NCBI GenBank assembly: GCA_002316385.1
Contig: DCDL01000054.1
Span: 171,729 to 181,790, forward strand
Reading direction: 5' to 3'
DNA length: 10,062 nt
Origin: Clostridium sp. UBA1056
GTDB lineage: Bacteria > Bacillota > Clostridia > Clostridiales > Clostridiaceae
Shown: positions 1 through 5,636 of the stretch, piece after piece
Layout of the letters: each line of letters opens with the position of its first letter
Position numbering within the stretch: the stretch's first letter is position 1
Notes under the pieces: generated by a model
The model's input: the letters and a program-made list of their open reading frames with translations, nothing else
What the model was told of the DNA's origin: nothing
Databases searched by the model: none
Made by a program: the position numbers and the translations under genes

Positions 1-29
1 CTTCAGTGGGAGTAAAAACCCCTCTGAAG
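1..29. terminator. Stem-loop at the window edge, possible permease terminator
   Basis: CTTCAG (1-6) pairs with CTGAAG (24-29), and GGG (8-10) can pair with CCC (20-22) around an A-rich loop. It begins 57 bases past the permease stop codon on the minus strand, so it could terminate that transcript. The T-run that would decide this lies beyond the left edge. It could equally be a subterminal palindrome of a mobile element ending just outside the window. Positions 30-85 show nothing else recognisable. Confidence 0.35.
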
Positions 30-85
30 CAAAGAACTCTGTTTATATAGTGATTTTTAAAGGCTTGTACTATTTAAGCATTAAA

Positions 86-1489
86 TTAGTGATTAGTTTT
101 CTTCGCAATATATGGAAGAATTAAACCTAAACCTATTAGCACAAATGGGGTCACAATGTTAAGTGTTAATTGGAATGGATCTTCAGAGTATATACCGCCA
201 ATACATGCGAAAGCTGTAAATACAAAACACCATGCTCCTATAATAATACCTAGTGTTCTATTTTTTACAAATTTATATTCAGGATTGAATTTTTCTCCTG
301 CTTTCTTTAAAGCTATATATGCAACAAATACCCATAAGTAACGAAGAGGCATACATATAGCATTTAGTTTTACTAACCATTTTACTAATTCATCTACGCT
401 TCCTATACCAAAAGCAGGTAGAATGATTAATATTGAAACGATAACTAATATAAGTTTATGTCCGTTTGTATAAGCACCATATTTGTTTTGTACAAACAGT
501 TTTTCAGGAATGAACTCTCTATCAGCACTATTAAGTAGCATACGTAAAGGTGCATCGATTGATATTATAAGTACTGCAAATTGTCCAATAAGATTTGTAA
601 TAGCATAAATAATTACGAAAGTATTTCCTATGTGATAGTATTCACCTAACTTTTGGAAAGCATAATATGCACCATTAGTCATTAAGTCTTTAGGAACATT
701 GTTTGAATCAAACATCATACCTAATGATATAGTTCCTAGAATTGCACAAACAGCAACCATAATTGCTAATGCAATCATACCTTTTGAAAATCCTGTTTCA
801 GGATCTTTAACTTGGTTAACGTAAGGTGATATTTTTTCACAACCACCAACAGCAAAGACTAAGATTGATAAACTGGTAAAGAATTTAACATCGAATGTAG
901 GCATAAAAGTCTTAAATGACCAATCTATAGTATTTAGATGAGCATCTGTAATTGCTGGAGCTGCTAACATTAATAAAATAAATAAAATAGACATTACAAA
1001 CATAGATGTTCCTGCAAAAGTAGCTATCTTTTTTAATGGATTTAATCCTTTTGATGCAATATATAATGCAATTAAAAAGACTACTAAGCAAGATAATTGT
1101 AGTAGAGCTGTATTCATACTACTGATTCGTTTGTCTTGGAAGATCGCCCAACTTGCTGAAATCATAAAACCAGATGGTTTTTGTGAAATGTAAGGCATAT
1201 GAACTATCCAGTATGTCCATCCAGCGTAGTAAGCAATTTTTGGTCCTATGGTTTCATGAATCCAAGAACTAACTCCTCCACCAGATGTTTTAAATGCAGA
1301 TCCTAATTCTCCTACCATTAGTGCATAAGGTACAAAGTAAATAGTGAAGATTAAAACCCAAGATACAATTGCTTTAAGTCCGTTGTATTCAGAGAAGCCA
1401 TTAATAACATTACCAAAACCCCACACTGTTGAAAATGCCATAAATGCCAATGTATACCAAAGGATTTCTTTGTTCTTTTTTTCAGACAT
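86..1489 (-). CDS. APC-superfamily amino-acid permease (YjeM/GadC-like)
   Basis: This is an integral membrane transporter of the amino acid-polyamine-organocation superfamily, 467 residues, the usual length for a 12-helix LeuT-fold carrier. The protein is almost wholly hydrophobic segments. The first helix carries the glycine-rich unwound motif FSTVWGFGNVINGF (residues 19-32), where APC carriers bind the substrate amine and carboxylate. After helix 2 comes GELGSAFKTSGGGVSSW (60-76), the conserved cytoplasmic signature of the family. The style resembles the glutamate/GABA antiporter and YjeM branch, so an amino acid is the likely substrate, but which one, and whether by proton symport or exchange, cannot be read. 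The start is fixed by AGGAGGG (minus strand, 1502-1496) six bases before the ATG. The gene stands alone, divergent from the LURP-like gene, with its own promoter and a dyad that could serve as an operator. No frameshift or truncation is visible. Confidence 0.9.
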   Translation of the reverse strand: MSEKKNKEILWYTLAFMAFSTVWGFGNVINGFSEYNGLKAIVSWVLIFTIYFVPYALMVGELGSAFKTSGGGVSSWIHETIGPKIAYYAGWTYWIVHMPYISQKPSGFMISASWAIFQDKRISSMNTALLQLSCLVVFLIALYIASKGLNPLKKIATFAGTSMFVMSILFILLMLAAPAITDAHLNTIDWSFKTFMPTFDVKFFTSLSILVFAVGGCEKISPYVNQVKDPETGFSKGMIALAIMVAVCAILGTISLGMMFDSNNVPKDLMTNGAYYAFQKLGEYYHIGNTFVIIYAITNLIGQFAVLIISIDAPLRMLLNSADREFIPEKLFVQNKYGAYTNGHKLILVIVSILIILPAFGIGSVDELVKWLVKLNAICMPLRYLWVFVAYIALKKAGEKFNPEYKFVKNRTLGIIIGAWCFVFTAFACIGGIYSEDPFQLTLNIVTPFVLIGLGLILPYIAKKTNH

Positions 1490-1520
1490 AAATTTCCCTC
1501 CTATATCAAATTACGATGTT

Positions 1521-1549
1521 ATTATACCATGAGTGGTATCTTTTTTACA
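1521..1549 (-). promoter_or_regulatory. Extended -10 promoter of the permease, overlapped by a 16-base dyad
   Basis: Read on the minus strand, a perfect TATAAT (1526-1521) is preceded by TGG, giving an extended -10, with a weak -35 TGTAAA (1549-1544) at a 17-base spacer. A dyad ATACCA-TGAG-TGGTAT (1524-1539) covers the extended -10 and part of the spacer, where a dimeric regulator would block RNA polymerase. The leader to the ATG would be about 25 bases. Promoter assignment is by inspection; the operator role is inference. Confidence 0.6.
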
Positions 1550-1657
1550 TTTAAAATCAAATATTTTATTATAATTCAGATAACTTTTATGAGTAGGGAC
1601 ATAATATAATAATGTATTACATAATTACATGAAATTGTATTAATATTCTAAAATTTG

Positions 1658-1693
1658 TGAGATAATATTACTAATAAATTGTATTAGCGGAGG
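1658..1693 (+). promoter_or_regulatory. Putative extended -10 promoter and ribosome binding site of the LURP-like gene
   Basis: TGAGATAAT (1658-1666) matches an extended -10 element; no good -35 lies 17 bases upstream (TATTAA). The transcript would start near 1673 and carry GGAGG (1689-1693) five bases before the ATG at 1699, which fixes the start. The promoter is only a reasonable candidate in very AT-rich sequence; the ribosome binding site is clear. Confidence 0.45.
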
Positions 1694-1698
1694 AAGCC

Positions 1699-2166
1699 AT
1701 GAAATTATATATTAAGCAGAAAGTATTTTCATTTACTGATAGATTTATAGTTAAAGATGAAAATGGAGAGGATAAGTACTTCGTTGAAGGAGAAATGTTT
1801 TCCATGGGGCATAAGCTTCATGTTTATGATAAAAGTGAAAATGAAGTAGGTTATATTAGACAAAAGTTATTTACTTTTATGCCTAAATTTGAAATTATTG
1901 TAAATGGTATGGTAATTGGAGATTTGATAAAAAAGTTTACTTTTATTAATCAAAACTATTATTTAGATGGAACTAACCTAGAACTAACAGGTGATTTTTG
2001 GGCTCATGAGTATGCATTATACAAAGATGGATATGCTGTTATGACAGTGGGTAAGGAATGGTTTACTTGGGGGGATAGCTATGTTCTTAATATAGCCGAT
2101 GGTGTTGATGAAATACTTTGCTTAGTAATAGTTTTAGCTGTAGACTGCGCAATGTGTACTGGCTAA
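1699..2166 (+). CDS. LURP-one-related / YxjI-like protein
   Basis: A 155-residue protein of the LURP-one-related family (tubby-like fold, related to phospholipid scramblases). The whole chain shows the family's run of short beta hairpins: KLYIKQKVFSFTDRFIVKD (2-20), then FVEGEMFSMGHKLHVYDKS (28-46), the repeat-like GYIRQKLFTFMPKFEIIV (51-68), and the final hydrophobic helix EILCLVIVLAVDCAMC (138-153) that fills the barrel core. Length is typical and the protein is complete. Members are small cytoplasmic or membrane-peripheral proteins; the bacterial function is not established, so none is assigned here. It reads as a single gene, divergent from the permease. No terminator with a T-run follows directly. 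The GGAGG five bases upstream supports the ATG at 1699. Confidence 0.88.
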   Translation: MKLYIKQKVFSFTDRFIVKDENGEDKYFVEGEMFSMGHKLHVYDKSENEVGYIRQKLFTFMPKFEIIVNGMVIGDLIKKFTFINQNYYLDGTNLELTGDFWAHEYALYKDGYAVMTVGKEWFTWGDSYVLNIADGVDEILCLVIVLAVDCAMCTG

Positions 2167-2234
2167 TAACAGGGTAATTAAGGTTAAAGCTAAAGGGTAA
2201 TTAGTAGCCTTAAGATTAATTAAGGAGGGGTTTT

Positions 2235-2273
2235 ATGATTGCAATAGAAATGAGCAGGTTACTTAAGCAATAA
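2235..2273 (+). CDS. Possible 12-residue peptide or gene remnant
   Basis: AAGGAGGGG ends four bases before an ATG that opens MIAIEMSRLLKQ followed by TAA and, one codon later, TAG. The ribosome binding site is among the best in the window, though its spacing is somewhat short. Nothing in the peptide is recognised. It may be a translated leader peptide for what follows, or the stub of a gene whose remainder was lost. Translation is not shown by anything except the ribosome binding site. Confidence 0.3.
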   Translation: MIAIEMSRLLKQ

Positions 2274-2328
2274 TAGAATATTTTACTAGTGTTTTCGTAA
2301 ACAAAATACTTAGGGGTAACTAAGTTAA

Positions 2329-2381
2329 AAGGGGGGGAATTTAGTGATACTAATAATAGGTATTCACTAGATAATTAAATG
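2329..2381 (+). promoter_or_regulatory. Leader element A: G-run, GTG mini-ORF and hairpin
   Basis: A run of seven G residues is followed by GTG (2344-2346) opening the eight-residue peptide MILIIGIH, stop TAG at 2368-2370. The mini-ORF itself folds: TAGTG-ATAC (2342-2350) pairs with GTAT-T-CACTA (2360-2369), with one bulged T and a nine-base loop. Nine bases after the stop codon begins an ATG (2379). A related element occurs at 3286-3335 before the VOC gene. The sequence and folding are seen; a role as a leader peptide controlling downstream translation is inference. Confidence 0.45.
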
Positions 2382-2495
2382 AGTAAAATTTCTGAAAAAA
2401 GATTAAATACGATACAAATAAATTGGGGTATAGAAGAAGATATTTTAATAAATGAGCAGAAATTTAATTTGTTGAGGTTTATAAGTATCAAATGA
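2379..2495 (+). CDS. Short 38-codon ORF overlapping the GNAT start
   Basis: The ATG stands where the VOC gene's ATG stands relative to its own leader element. The ORF opens MSKISEKRLNTIQINWGIEE and ends in TGA at 2493-2495, overlapping the downstream ATG (2492) as ATGA, the classic arrangement for translational coupling. No family is recognised. It could be a small coupled protein, a translation-delivery ORF for the acetyltransferase, or the decayed beginning of a longer gene. It has no Shine-Dalgarno of its own apart from the G-run about 40 bases upstream. Confidence 0.3.
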   Translation: MSKISEKRLNTIQINWGIEEDILINEQKFNLLRFISIK

Positions 2496-3286
2496 AGAGA
2501 AATATGGAGTTTGAATTAGTTAGTTTTAATGATATAAATAAATTTCTGAAAGACTATATTAAAACCATATCTTCACCCTTTGATTCTTCTTTAGAGAATC
2601 TGATAATTGAATCTAAGTTTTATAGAATAGTTATGAATTCAAAGTATATAGGATATTTTGCTATTCATAATGATGAACTATTAACCTTATTCTATGTGAA
2701 ATTTAAGTATGTAAAATATGCTCAAAGACTTTTAAAAAGTATATTAGAAAAATTTAATATAAAGTCAGCCTATGTTTCTACAGGAGATGAATTATATTTA
2801 AGTTGTATACTAGATATAGAAAATAAAAAAGTAATTAATAAAGCTTACTTTTTTCAAGATCATAAAGGTGGTCCAGAGAAAATAGGATACTATAACAATG
2901 GTAATTTGAGAAAAGCTGAAGTTGAGGATACAGATAAGATAAAAGAGCTTAGTGGAAATTTCTTTAAAGATATGGATGAAAAAATTAAGAATGAAGAATT
3001 ATATATTTTTGAAGAAGATACTAATATACTAGGCTTTGGTATACAAGAAAAGGGGAAAATATTAAAAGGATACACTAGCATAGAAGTTTTTACTAGAGAA
3101 GAGTATAGACAAAAAGGAATTGGACGAACAATCATAGCAAGACTAAAGCAGCTTTGCTATAGTCAAGGTGAGGCTCCAATTTGTGGATGTTTGTATTCTG
3201 ATATAAATATTAAGAGAACTCTAGAGAGTAGTGCCTTTGTAGCTAAAACTAGACTTTTAGAGATAGAATTTAAAAATACGAAATAG
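2492..3286 (+). CDS. GNAT-family N-acetyltransferase, two-domain architecture
   Basis: A 264-residue protein with a GNAT acetyltransferase domain at the C-terminus. Motif A, which binds the acetyl-CoA pyrophosphate, is visible as RQKGIGRTIIARL (206-218), after the beta-4 strand YTSIEVF (194-200). The preceding 140 residues look like a degenerate GNAT half: IVMNSKYIGYFAIHNDELLTLFYV (46-69) has the strand pattern and YAQRLLKSILEKF (76-88) stands where the motif A helix would be, without the glycine loop. Such tandem GNAT proteins usually have one catalytic and one structural domain. The substrate is not predictable. The start could be the ATG at 2492, coupled by ATGA overlap to the small upstream ORF, or the ATG at 2504 (MEFELVSF), which better matches usual GNAT beginnings; neither has a strong Shine-Dalgarno. 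The gene ends 10 bases before the GTG of leader element B. Confidence 0.8.
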   Translation: MKRNMEFELVSFNDINKFLKDYIKTISSPFDSSLENLIIESKFYRIVMNSKYIGYFAIHNDELLTLFYVKFKYVKYAQRLLKSILEKFNIKSAYVSTGDELYLSCILDIENKKVINKAYFFQDHKGGPEKIGYYNNGNLRKAEVEDTDKIKELSGNFFKDMDEKIKNEELYIFEEDTNILGFGIQEKGKILKGYTSIEVFTREEYRQKGIGRTIIARLKQLCYSQGEAPICGCLYSDINIKRTLESSAFVAKTRLLEIEFKNTK

Positions 3287-3335
3287 AGGGAAGTAGTGAG
3301 AGTATATAACGGTACTTACCACTAGAATAATTATG
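3286..3335 (+). promoter_or_regulatory. Leader element B: GTG mini-ORF and hairpin before the VOC gene
   Basis: GAGGG (3286-3290) precedes GTG (3296-3298), which opens the nine-residue peptide MRVYNGTYH, stop TAG at 3323-3325. TAGTG (3294-3298) pairs with CACTA (3320-3324), and AGTA (3301-3304) with TACT (3313-3316), leaving a small internal loop. The VOC ATG (3333) starts seven bases after the stop. It matches element A in order, spacing, outer stem, GGT codon, CAC-TAG ending and the following ATAATT. The inner stem differs between copies yet still pairs. Function is inferred only. Confidence 0.45.
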
Positions 3336-3737
3336 GGAAAAGAATTATTTAGTAGACCAGGATGTATTTATATACCCATTATTGATATAGATAAAGGTAT
3401 TGAATGGTATAGAGATGTTCTTGAACTAGAATTTAAAACAAAATTTAATGATAGAGGAACCAACATAGCAGTTTTTCATTTTAGTGAAGTGAAAAACATA
3501 GCACTTTTACTCTTTGAAACAGAGGATAGCTTAAAAGGATAGTATCTAAGAAATGGAGTACTTTTTCCAGTAGCATCTATTAATTGCCTAGATATAGAAT
3601 ATACTCATAAGATGTTGAAGGATAAAAATGTCCAGGTAGAAGATGTGGTTACTTTAGGAAAAGGGGAAGCCAAGTATTTTTATTTTAAAGACTTTGAAGG
3701 AAATAAGCTAGAGGCAGCTTGGTCTATTCGGGATTAA
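3333..3737 (+). pseudogene. VOC (glyoxalase/bleomycin-resistance fold) gene interrupted by an amber codon
   Basis: Read through, the frame gives about 134 residues, the normal size of a VOC metalloenzyme or binding protein. The first beta-alpha-beta module includes CIYIPIIDIDKGIEWYRDVL (the typical D-x-x-x-x-x-WY start) and the strand NIAVFHFSE; a TAG stands at 3540-3542 after EDSLKG; the same frame then continues with NGVLFPVASINCLDIEYT, GEAKYFYFKDFEGNKLEAAW and a TAA at 3735-3737. The terminal FKDFEGNKLE is the characteristic VOC ending with its acidic metal-ligand position. Both halves are well preserved with no other stop or frameshift, so the break is recent, a sequencing error, or read through. 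A single change such as CAG to TAG would explain it. The downstream half has no start of its own near the stop. The truncated product (69 residues) would lack half the fold. Substrate unknown. Confidence 0.8.
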
Positions 3738-3748
3738 AAATAAATATA

Positions 3749-3778
3749 TTGACAATAAATACAAATAAAACTTATAAT
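3749..3778 (+). promoter_or_regulatory. Near-consensus sigma-A promoter for a small transcription unit
   Basis: TTGACA (3749-3754) and TATAAT (3773-3778) are both perfect consensus hexamers, with an 18-base spacer. This is the best promoter in the window. It starts 12 bases after the VOC stop codon and points at the 28-codon ORF and the terminator at 3928-3957, so the transcript would be about 170 bases. Confidence 0.8.
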
Positions 3779-3811
3779 GTAAATATGAGTAATAAGAAAG
3801 GTGGGAATACG

Positions 3812-3898
3812 TTGTTTATGAATAGAGATTTTTATAAAAATAATGTAAAACTAAATAGAATATATAATGACGCCCTGCCTGAAATTATAGGTTTTTAA
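3812..3898 (+). CDS. Small protein of about 28 residues, own promoter and terminator
   Basis: AAAGGTGGG lies six bases before a TTG (3812) that opens LFMNRDFYKNNVKLNRIYND and continues ALPEIIGF to TAA at 3896-3898. An ATG two codons inside (3818) is the alternative start, with spacing of 12 bases. The peptide is basic and polar in its first half and ends hydrophobic (PEIIGF); there is no signal peptide, membrane helix or cysteine. No family is recognised. The strong promoter just upstream and the terminator 30 bases downstream make it a complete minimal gene, or a small RNA that also carries this ORF. It could instead be the preserved beginning of a deleted gene, since such promoters and ribosome binding sites outlast their genes. 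Confidence 0.5.
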   Translation: MFMNRDFYKNNVKLNRIYNDALPEIIGF

Positions 3899-3927
3899 AG
3901 TTAAATTTAAAGTATTAATTTGTAGTT

Positions 3928-3957
3928 AAGTCCTAGGGGTATACCTAGGGCTTTTTA
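3928..3957 (+). terminator. Intrinsic terminator of the small unit
   Basis: AAGTCCTAGG (3928-3937) pairs with CCTAGGGCTT (3944-3953) in a 10-base-pair stem with one G-T pair and a six-base loop, followed by TTTTT. It lies 30 bases past the small ORF stop codon. Confidence 0.85.
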
Positions 3958-3977
3958 TATCTAAATATTTTAAATAG

Positions 3978-4017
3978 CATAGTGAACTTAAAAGTAATAT
4001 TTAAGTTTAAGACTATG
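3978..4017 (+). other. Long AT-rich inverted repeat in the leader of the acetyltransferase operon
   Basis: CATAGT (3978-3983) pairs with ACTATG (4012-4017), and inside it AACTTAAA (3985-3992) pairs with TTTAAGTT (4000-4007), giving a 14-pair imperfect hairpin with a seven-base loop. It lies between the preceding terminator and the hairpin at 4042-4075. It may be a leader structure or an operator; no clear promoter for the operon was found around it. Confidence 0.4.
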
Positions 4018-4041
4018 TTTAAAGCAAATATGTGCTAGTTA

Positions 4042-4082
4042 GCCATATCCTATCATCTACGGTGAAGGATATGGCCATTTTT
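4042..4082 (+). terminator. Terminator-like hairpin touching the GNAT ribosome binding site
   Basis: GCCATATCCT (4042-4051) pairs perfectly with AGGATATGGC (4066-4075) around a 14-base loop, followed by CATTTTTAT (T-run 4078-4082). The AGGAGG of the next gene starts only five bases after the T-run (4087-4092). Because another terminator already closes the upstream unit, this one may act as an attenuator inside the leader of the acetyltransferase operon. It could also simply catch read-through, with the operon promoter undetected. Confidence 0.65.
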
Positions 4083-4101
4083 ATGTAGGAGGTTAGAATT
4101 A

Positions 4102-4956
4102 ATGGAAATTTTAGAGTTAAGAGAACTAGATAAGAAACAAATTGAAGATATCAAAAGTCTGGAAGAGGTTTGTCAAAGGTATGATAAAACTAAGGGAAGT
4201 GCATTTTTATCAAATGAAATTAACTTTAGTAAGGAAGTAAATTGTTTTTTCTTATTATATGAGGAAGAAACTCTTGTAAGCTTTCTATCTATGTTTATAC
4301 CAACATCACAGGAGGCAGAAATTTCTGCATATACATTACCAGAGAAGAGAAAGAAAGGGTTCTTTAAAATACTTTTAGAAAGTGCTATCAATGAGCTAAG
4401 AAAGTATAGTGTTAAAGAAATACTCTTTGTACATGAGCCTTCAAGCAATGATGGCATGCTAGCTTTGAAGAAGCTTAATGTGATATATGATTTCTCAGAG
4501 TACTTACTAGTTTATAGCCAAGATGAATTTATTAAAAGAGATGGTAAGCTGAAGCTGGCTCCAATAACTATTGAAGATATAGATGAAGTAGCAAAATTGC
4601 ATATGGATATTTTTAATAAAACCTTTGAAGAGGGAAAGATAATTATTAGTAGAGTAATAGAATCTAAGGATAGAATATCTTATATGGCTAAAGAAGATGA
4701 TGAAATTGTTGGCGTATGTAGTATTAGCTTAGAAGAGGGAGATGCTTTTATCTGTGGATTAGGAATTTCAACTAAGCATCAAGGACGTGGCTATGGAAAA
4801 GAGATATTAAGAAAAGTAATAGAAAAGGCTTTTACTATGGATATTGAAGATATATGTCTTGAGGTAAATAGTAAAAATCATAAGGCATATAATCTTTACA
4901 TTAATAATGGATTTAAGATTAAAACACAATTAGATTATTATAGATATTTGATTTAG
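4102..4956 (+). CDS. Tandem double-GNAT acetyltransferase
   Basis: A 284-residue protein with two GNAT folds. The C-terminal domain (about 150-284) is complete: strand beta-4 AFICGLGISTKH (215-226), the acetyl-CoA loop HQGRGYGKEILRKVI (226-240) and the motif B end EVNSKNHKAYNLYINNGFK (254-272), with the tyrosine and NNGF typical of active enzymes. The N-terminal domain (1-145) keeps the outline, ISAYTLPEKRKKGFFKILL (74-92), but its loop is a weaker RKKGFF. The family acetylates amines, such as drugs, peptides and sugars, in the cytoplasm; substrate unknown. AGGAGG (4087-4092) nine bases before the ATG fixes the start. The next GNAT gene begins 13 bases after the stop with its ribosome binding site overlapping this stop codon, so they form an operon. 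It resembles the 2492-3286 product in architecture, possibly as a distant paralogue. Confidence 0.88.
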   Translation: MEILELRELDKKQIEDIKSLEEVCQRYDKTKGSAFLSNEINFSKEVNCFFLLYEEETLVSFLSMFIPTSQEAEISAYTLPEKRKKGFFKILLESAINELRKYSVKEILFVHEPSSNDGMLALKKLNVIYDFSEYLLVYSQDEFIKRDGKLKLAPITIEDIDEVAKLHMDIFNKTFEEGKIIISRVIESKDRISYMAKEDDEIVGVCSISLEEGDAFICGLGISTKHQGRGYGKEILRKVIEKAFTMDIEDICLEVNSKNHKAYNLYINNGFKIKTQLDYYRYLI

Positions 4957-4969
4957 GGGGAAAATATTT

Positions 4970-5407
4970 ATGGAGATTATTTTTAAAGCAATAGACAATG
5001 ACAATTGGAGAGAATGCATTAAGCTCTCTGTAGAAGAAGATCAGAAAGGTTTTGTAGCATCAAATTCATACTCTATATTAGAGGCTAAATTTGAAGAAGG
5101 AAACTATCCTTTAGCAATATATGACGGGGAAATCATGGTAGGCTTCTTAATGTATAGCTTTGAAAGTGATGATAATACTTGGTGGATGTGTAGACTTATG
5201 ATGGACAAGAAGCATCAAGGAAAGGGGTATGGTAGGGCTACTATATTAAAGCTTTTAAAATTATTAAAAGAAGAGCATGGAGATATACAAGTTTATACAA
5301 GCTTTGAACCAGAAAATAGTGTTGCCGAAAAGTTATATGAATCTGTAGGTTTTAGAAAAACTGGACAGATAATGTGGGGAGAAGTAGTAATGGAGATTCA
5401 GTTATAG
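4970..5407 (+). CDS. GNAT acetyltransferase, BltD/PaiA-like (possible polyamine acetyltransferase)
   Basis: A 145-residue single-domain GNAT. Motif A is textbook: WWMCRLMMDKKHQGKGYGRA (71-90) with the Q-x-x-G-x-G/A loop QGKGYG, followed by the helix TILKLLKLLK. Motif B ends ENSVAEKLYESVGFRKTG (115-132). The opening IIFKAIDNDNWRECIKL and the order VGFLMYSF, WWMCRLMMD, LYESVGF resemble the Bacillus spermine/spermidine acetyltransferases BltD and PaiA, so polyamine or small-amine acetylation is the best guess, not proven. AGGGGG (4955-4960) lies nine bases before the ATG and overlaps the stop codon of the preceding gene, indicating cotranscription and probably coupled translation. It is the last gene of the operon, with a terminator about 100 bases downstream. 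The gene is intact. Confidence 0.88.
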   Translation: MEIIFKAIDNDNWRECIKLSVEEDQKGFVASNSYSILEAKFEEGNYPLAIYDGEIMVGFLMYSFESDDNTWWMCRLMMDKKHQGKGYGRATILKLLKLLKEEHGDIQVYTSFEPENSVAEKLYESVGFRKTGQIMWGEVVMEIQL

Positions 5408-5504
5408 CTTATTGAAGTTAATTTTAGCATAGCTAGAGTCGTTGAAGGATTAAGGCGGTTTTTAAGTAAAGTATCATCTAAGTAAATATATAATTTGAAT
5501 AGTA

Positions 5505-5545
5505 GAAAAAGGTATGCTGATCTGTAATTTTAGCATATCTTTTTC
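5505..5545 (+). terminator. Strong terminator after the acetyltransferase operon
   Basis: GAAAAAGGTATGCT (5505-5518) pairs with AGCATATCTTTTTC (5532-5545), 14 pairs with one G-T, loop of 13 bases. The A-run on one side and T-run on the other make it likely to work in both directions. A 13-base copy of its right side, TAATTTTAGCATA, occurs earlier at 5419-5431 and repeats at 5525-5537. Confidence 0.8.
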
Positions 5546-5606
5546 TTATGAATAATATTATAATATAGCCCATATTAGTACTCTGTAAATATAAGCTGTA
5601 ATGTTA

Positions 5607-5636
5607 TTGCGAGAGGAATGTAATTTGGAGTATAAT
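5607..5636 (+). promoter_or_regulatory. Likely promoter of the Ter-associated operon
   Basis: TTGCGA (5607-5612) and a perfect TATAAT (5631-5636) are separated by 18 bases, about 95 bases upstream of the first gene. A weaker alternative, TATAGT at 5701-5706, would give a very short leader. The 5408-5730 gap holds, besides this, the terminator at 5505-5545 and the hairpin at 5634-5663, and no ORF worth reporting. Confidence 0.6.

Larger units (their letters stand above)
2167..2491 (+). other. Gene-poor stretch with repeats and small hairpins
   Basis: This 325-base gap holds no long ORF. It contains the 10-base direct repeat AGGGTAATTA at 2171-2180 and 2194-2203; an inverted pair TTAAGG/CCTTAA around the second copy; a strong ribosome binding site with a 12-codon ORF (2235-2273); a hairpin ACTTAG-GGGTAA-CTAAGT just before a G-run; then the short ORF and hairpin at 2329-2381 and a 38-codon ORF overlapping the acetyltransferase. 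No intrinsic terminator with a T-run is visible. The density of small signals suggests a regulated leader or decayed genes rather than blank spacer. Confidence 0.5.

Noticed and set aside
2..124. Open plus-strand frame entering from the left edge
   Set aside because: About 40 codons with no recognisable motif, running into the antisense of the permease C-terminus; chance is the simpler explanation.
156..341. Plus-strand ORF antisense to the permease
   Set aside because: No ribosome binding site, no recognisable protein, and it lies wholly inside a well-supported membrane-transporter gene on the other strand; the same applies to 1344-1532.
2890..3135. Minus-strand ORF inside the first GNAT gene
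   Set aside because: It is a hydrophobic antisense shadow of lysine/glutamate-rich coding sequence, as are 4173-4457 and 6818-7036; none has a usable ribosome binding site.
2379..3286. A single frameshifted gene joining the 38-codon ORF to the GNAT
   Set aside because: The GNAT already has a natural beginning (MEFELVSF) and the ATGA overlap is a normal coupling arrangement; nothing in the 38 codons looks like a missing GNAT strand.
3286..3335. T-box or other known riboswitch at element B
   Set aside because: The element has GGTAC but lacks the T-box antiterminator, specifier stem and terminator, and is far too short for any riboswitch class I know.
3785..3898. Longer 37-codon version of the small protein starting at ATG 3785
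   Set aside because: That ATG is seven bases after the -10 box and would be leaderless; the AAAGGTGGG ribosome binding site lies downstream of it and serves TTG 3812 or ATG 3818.
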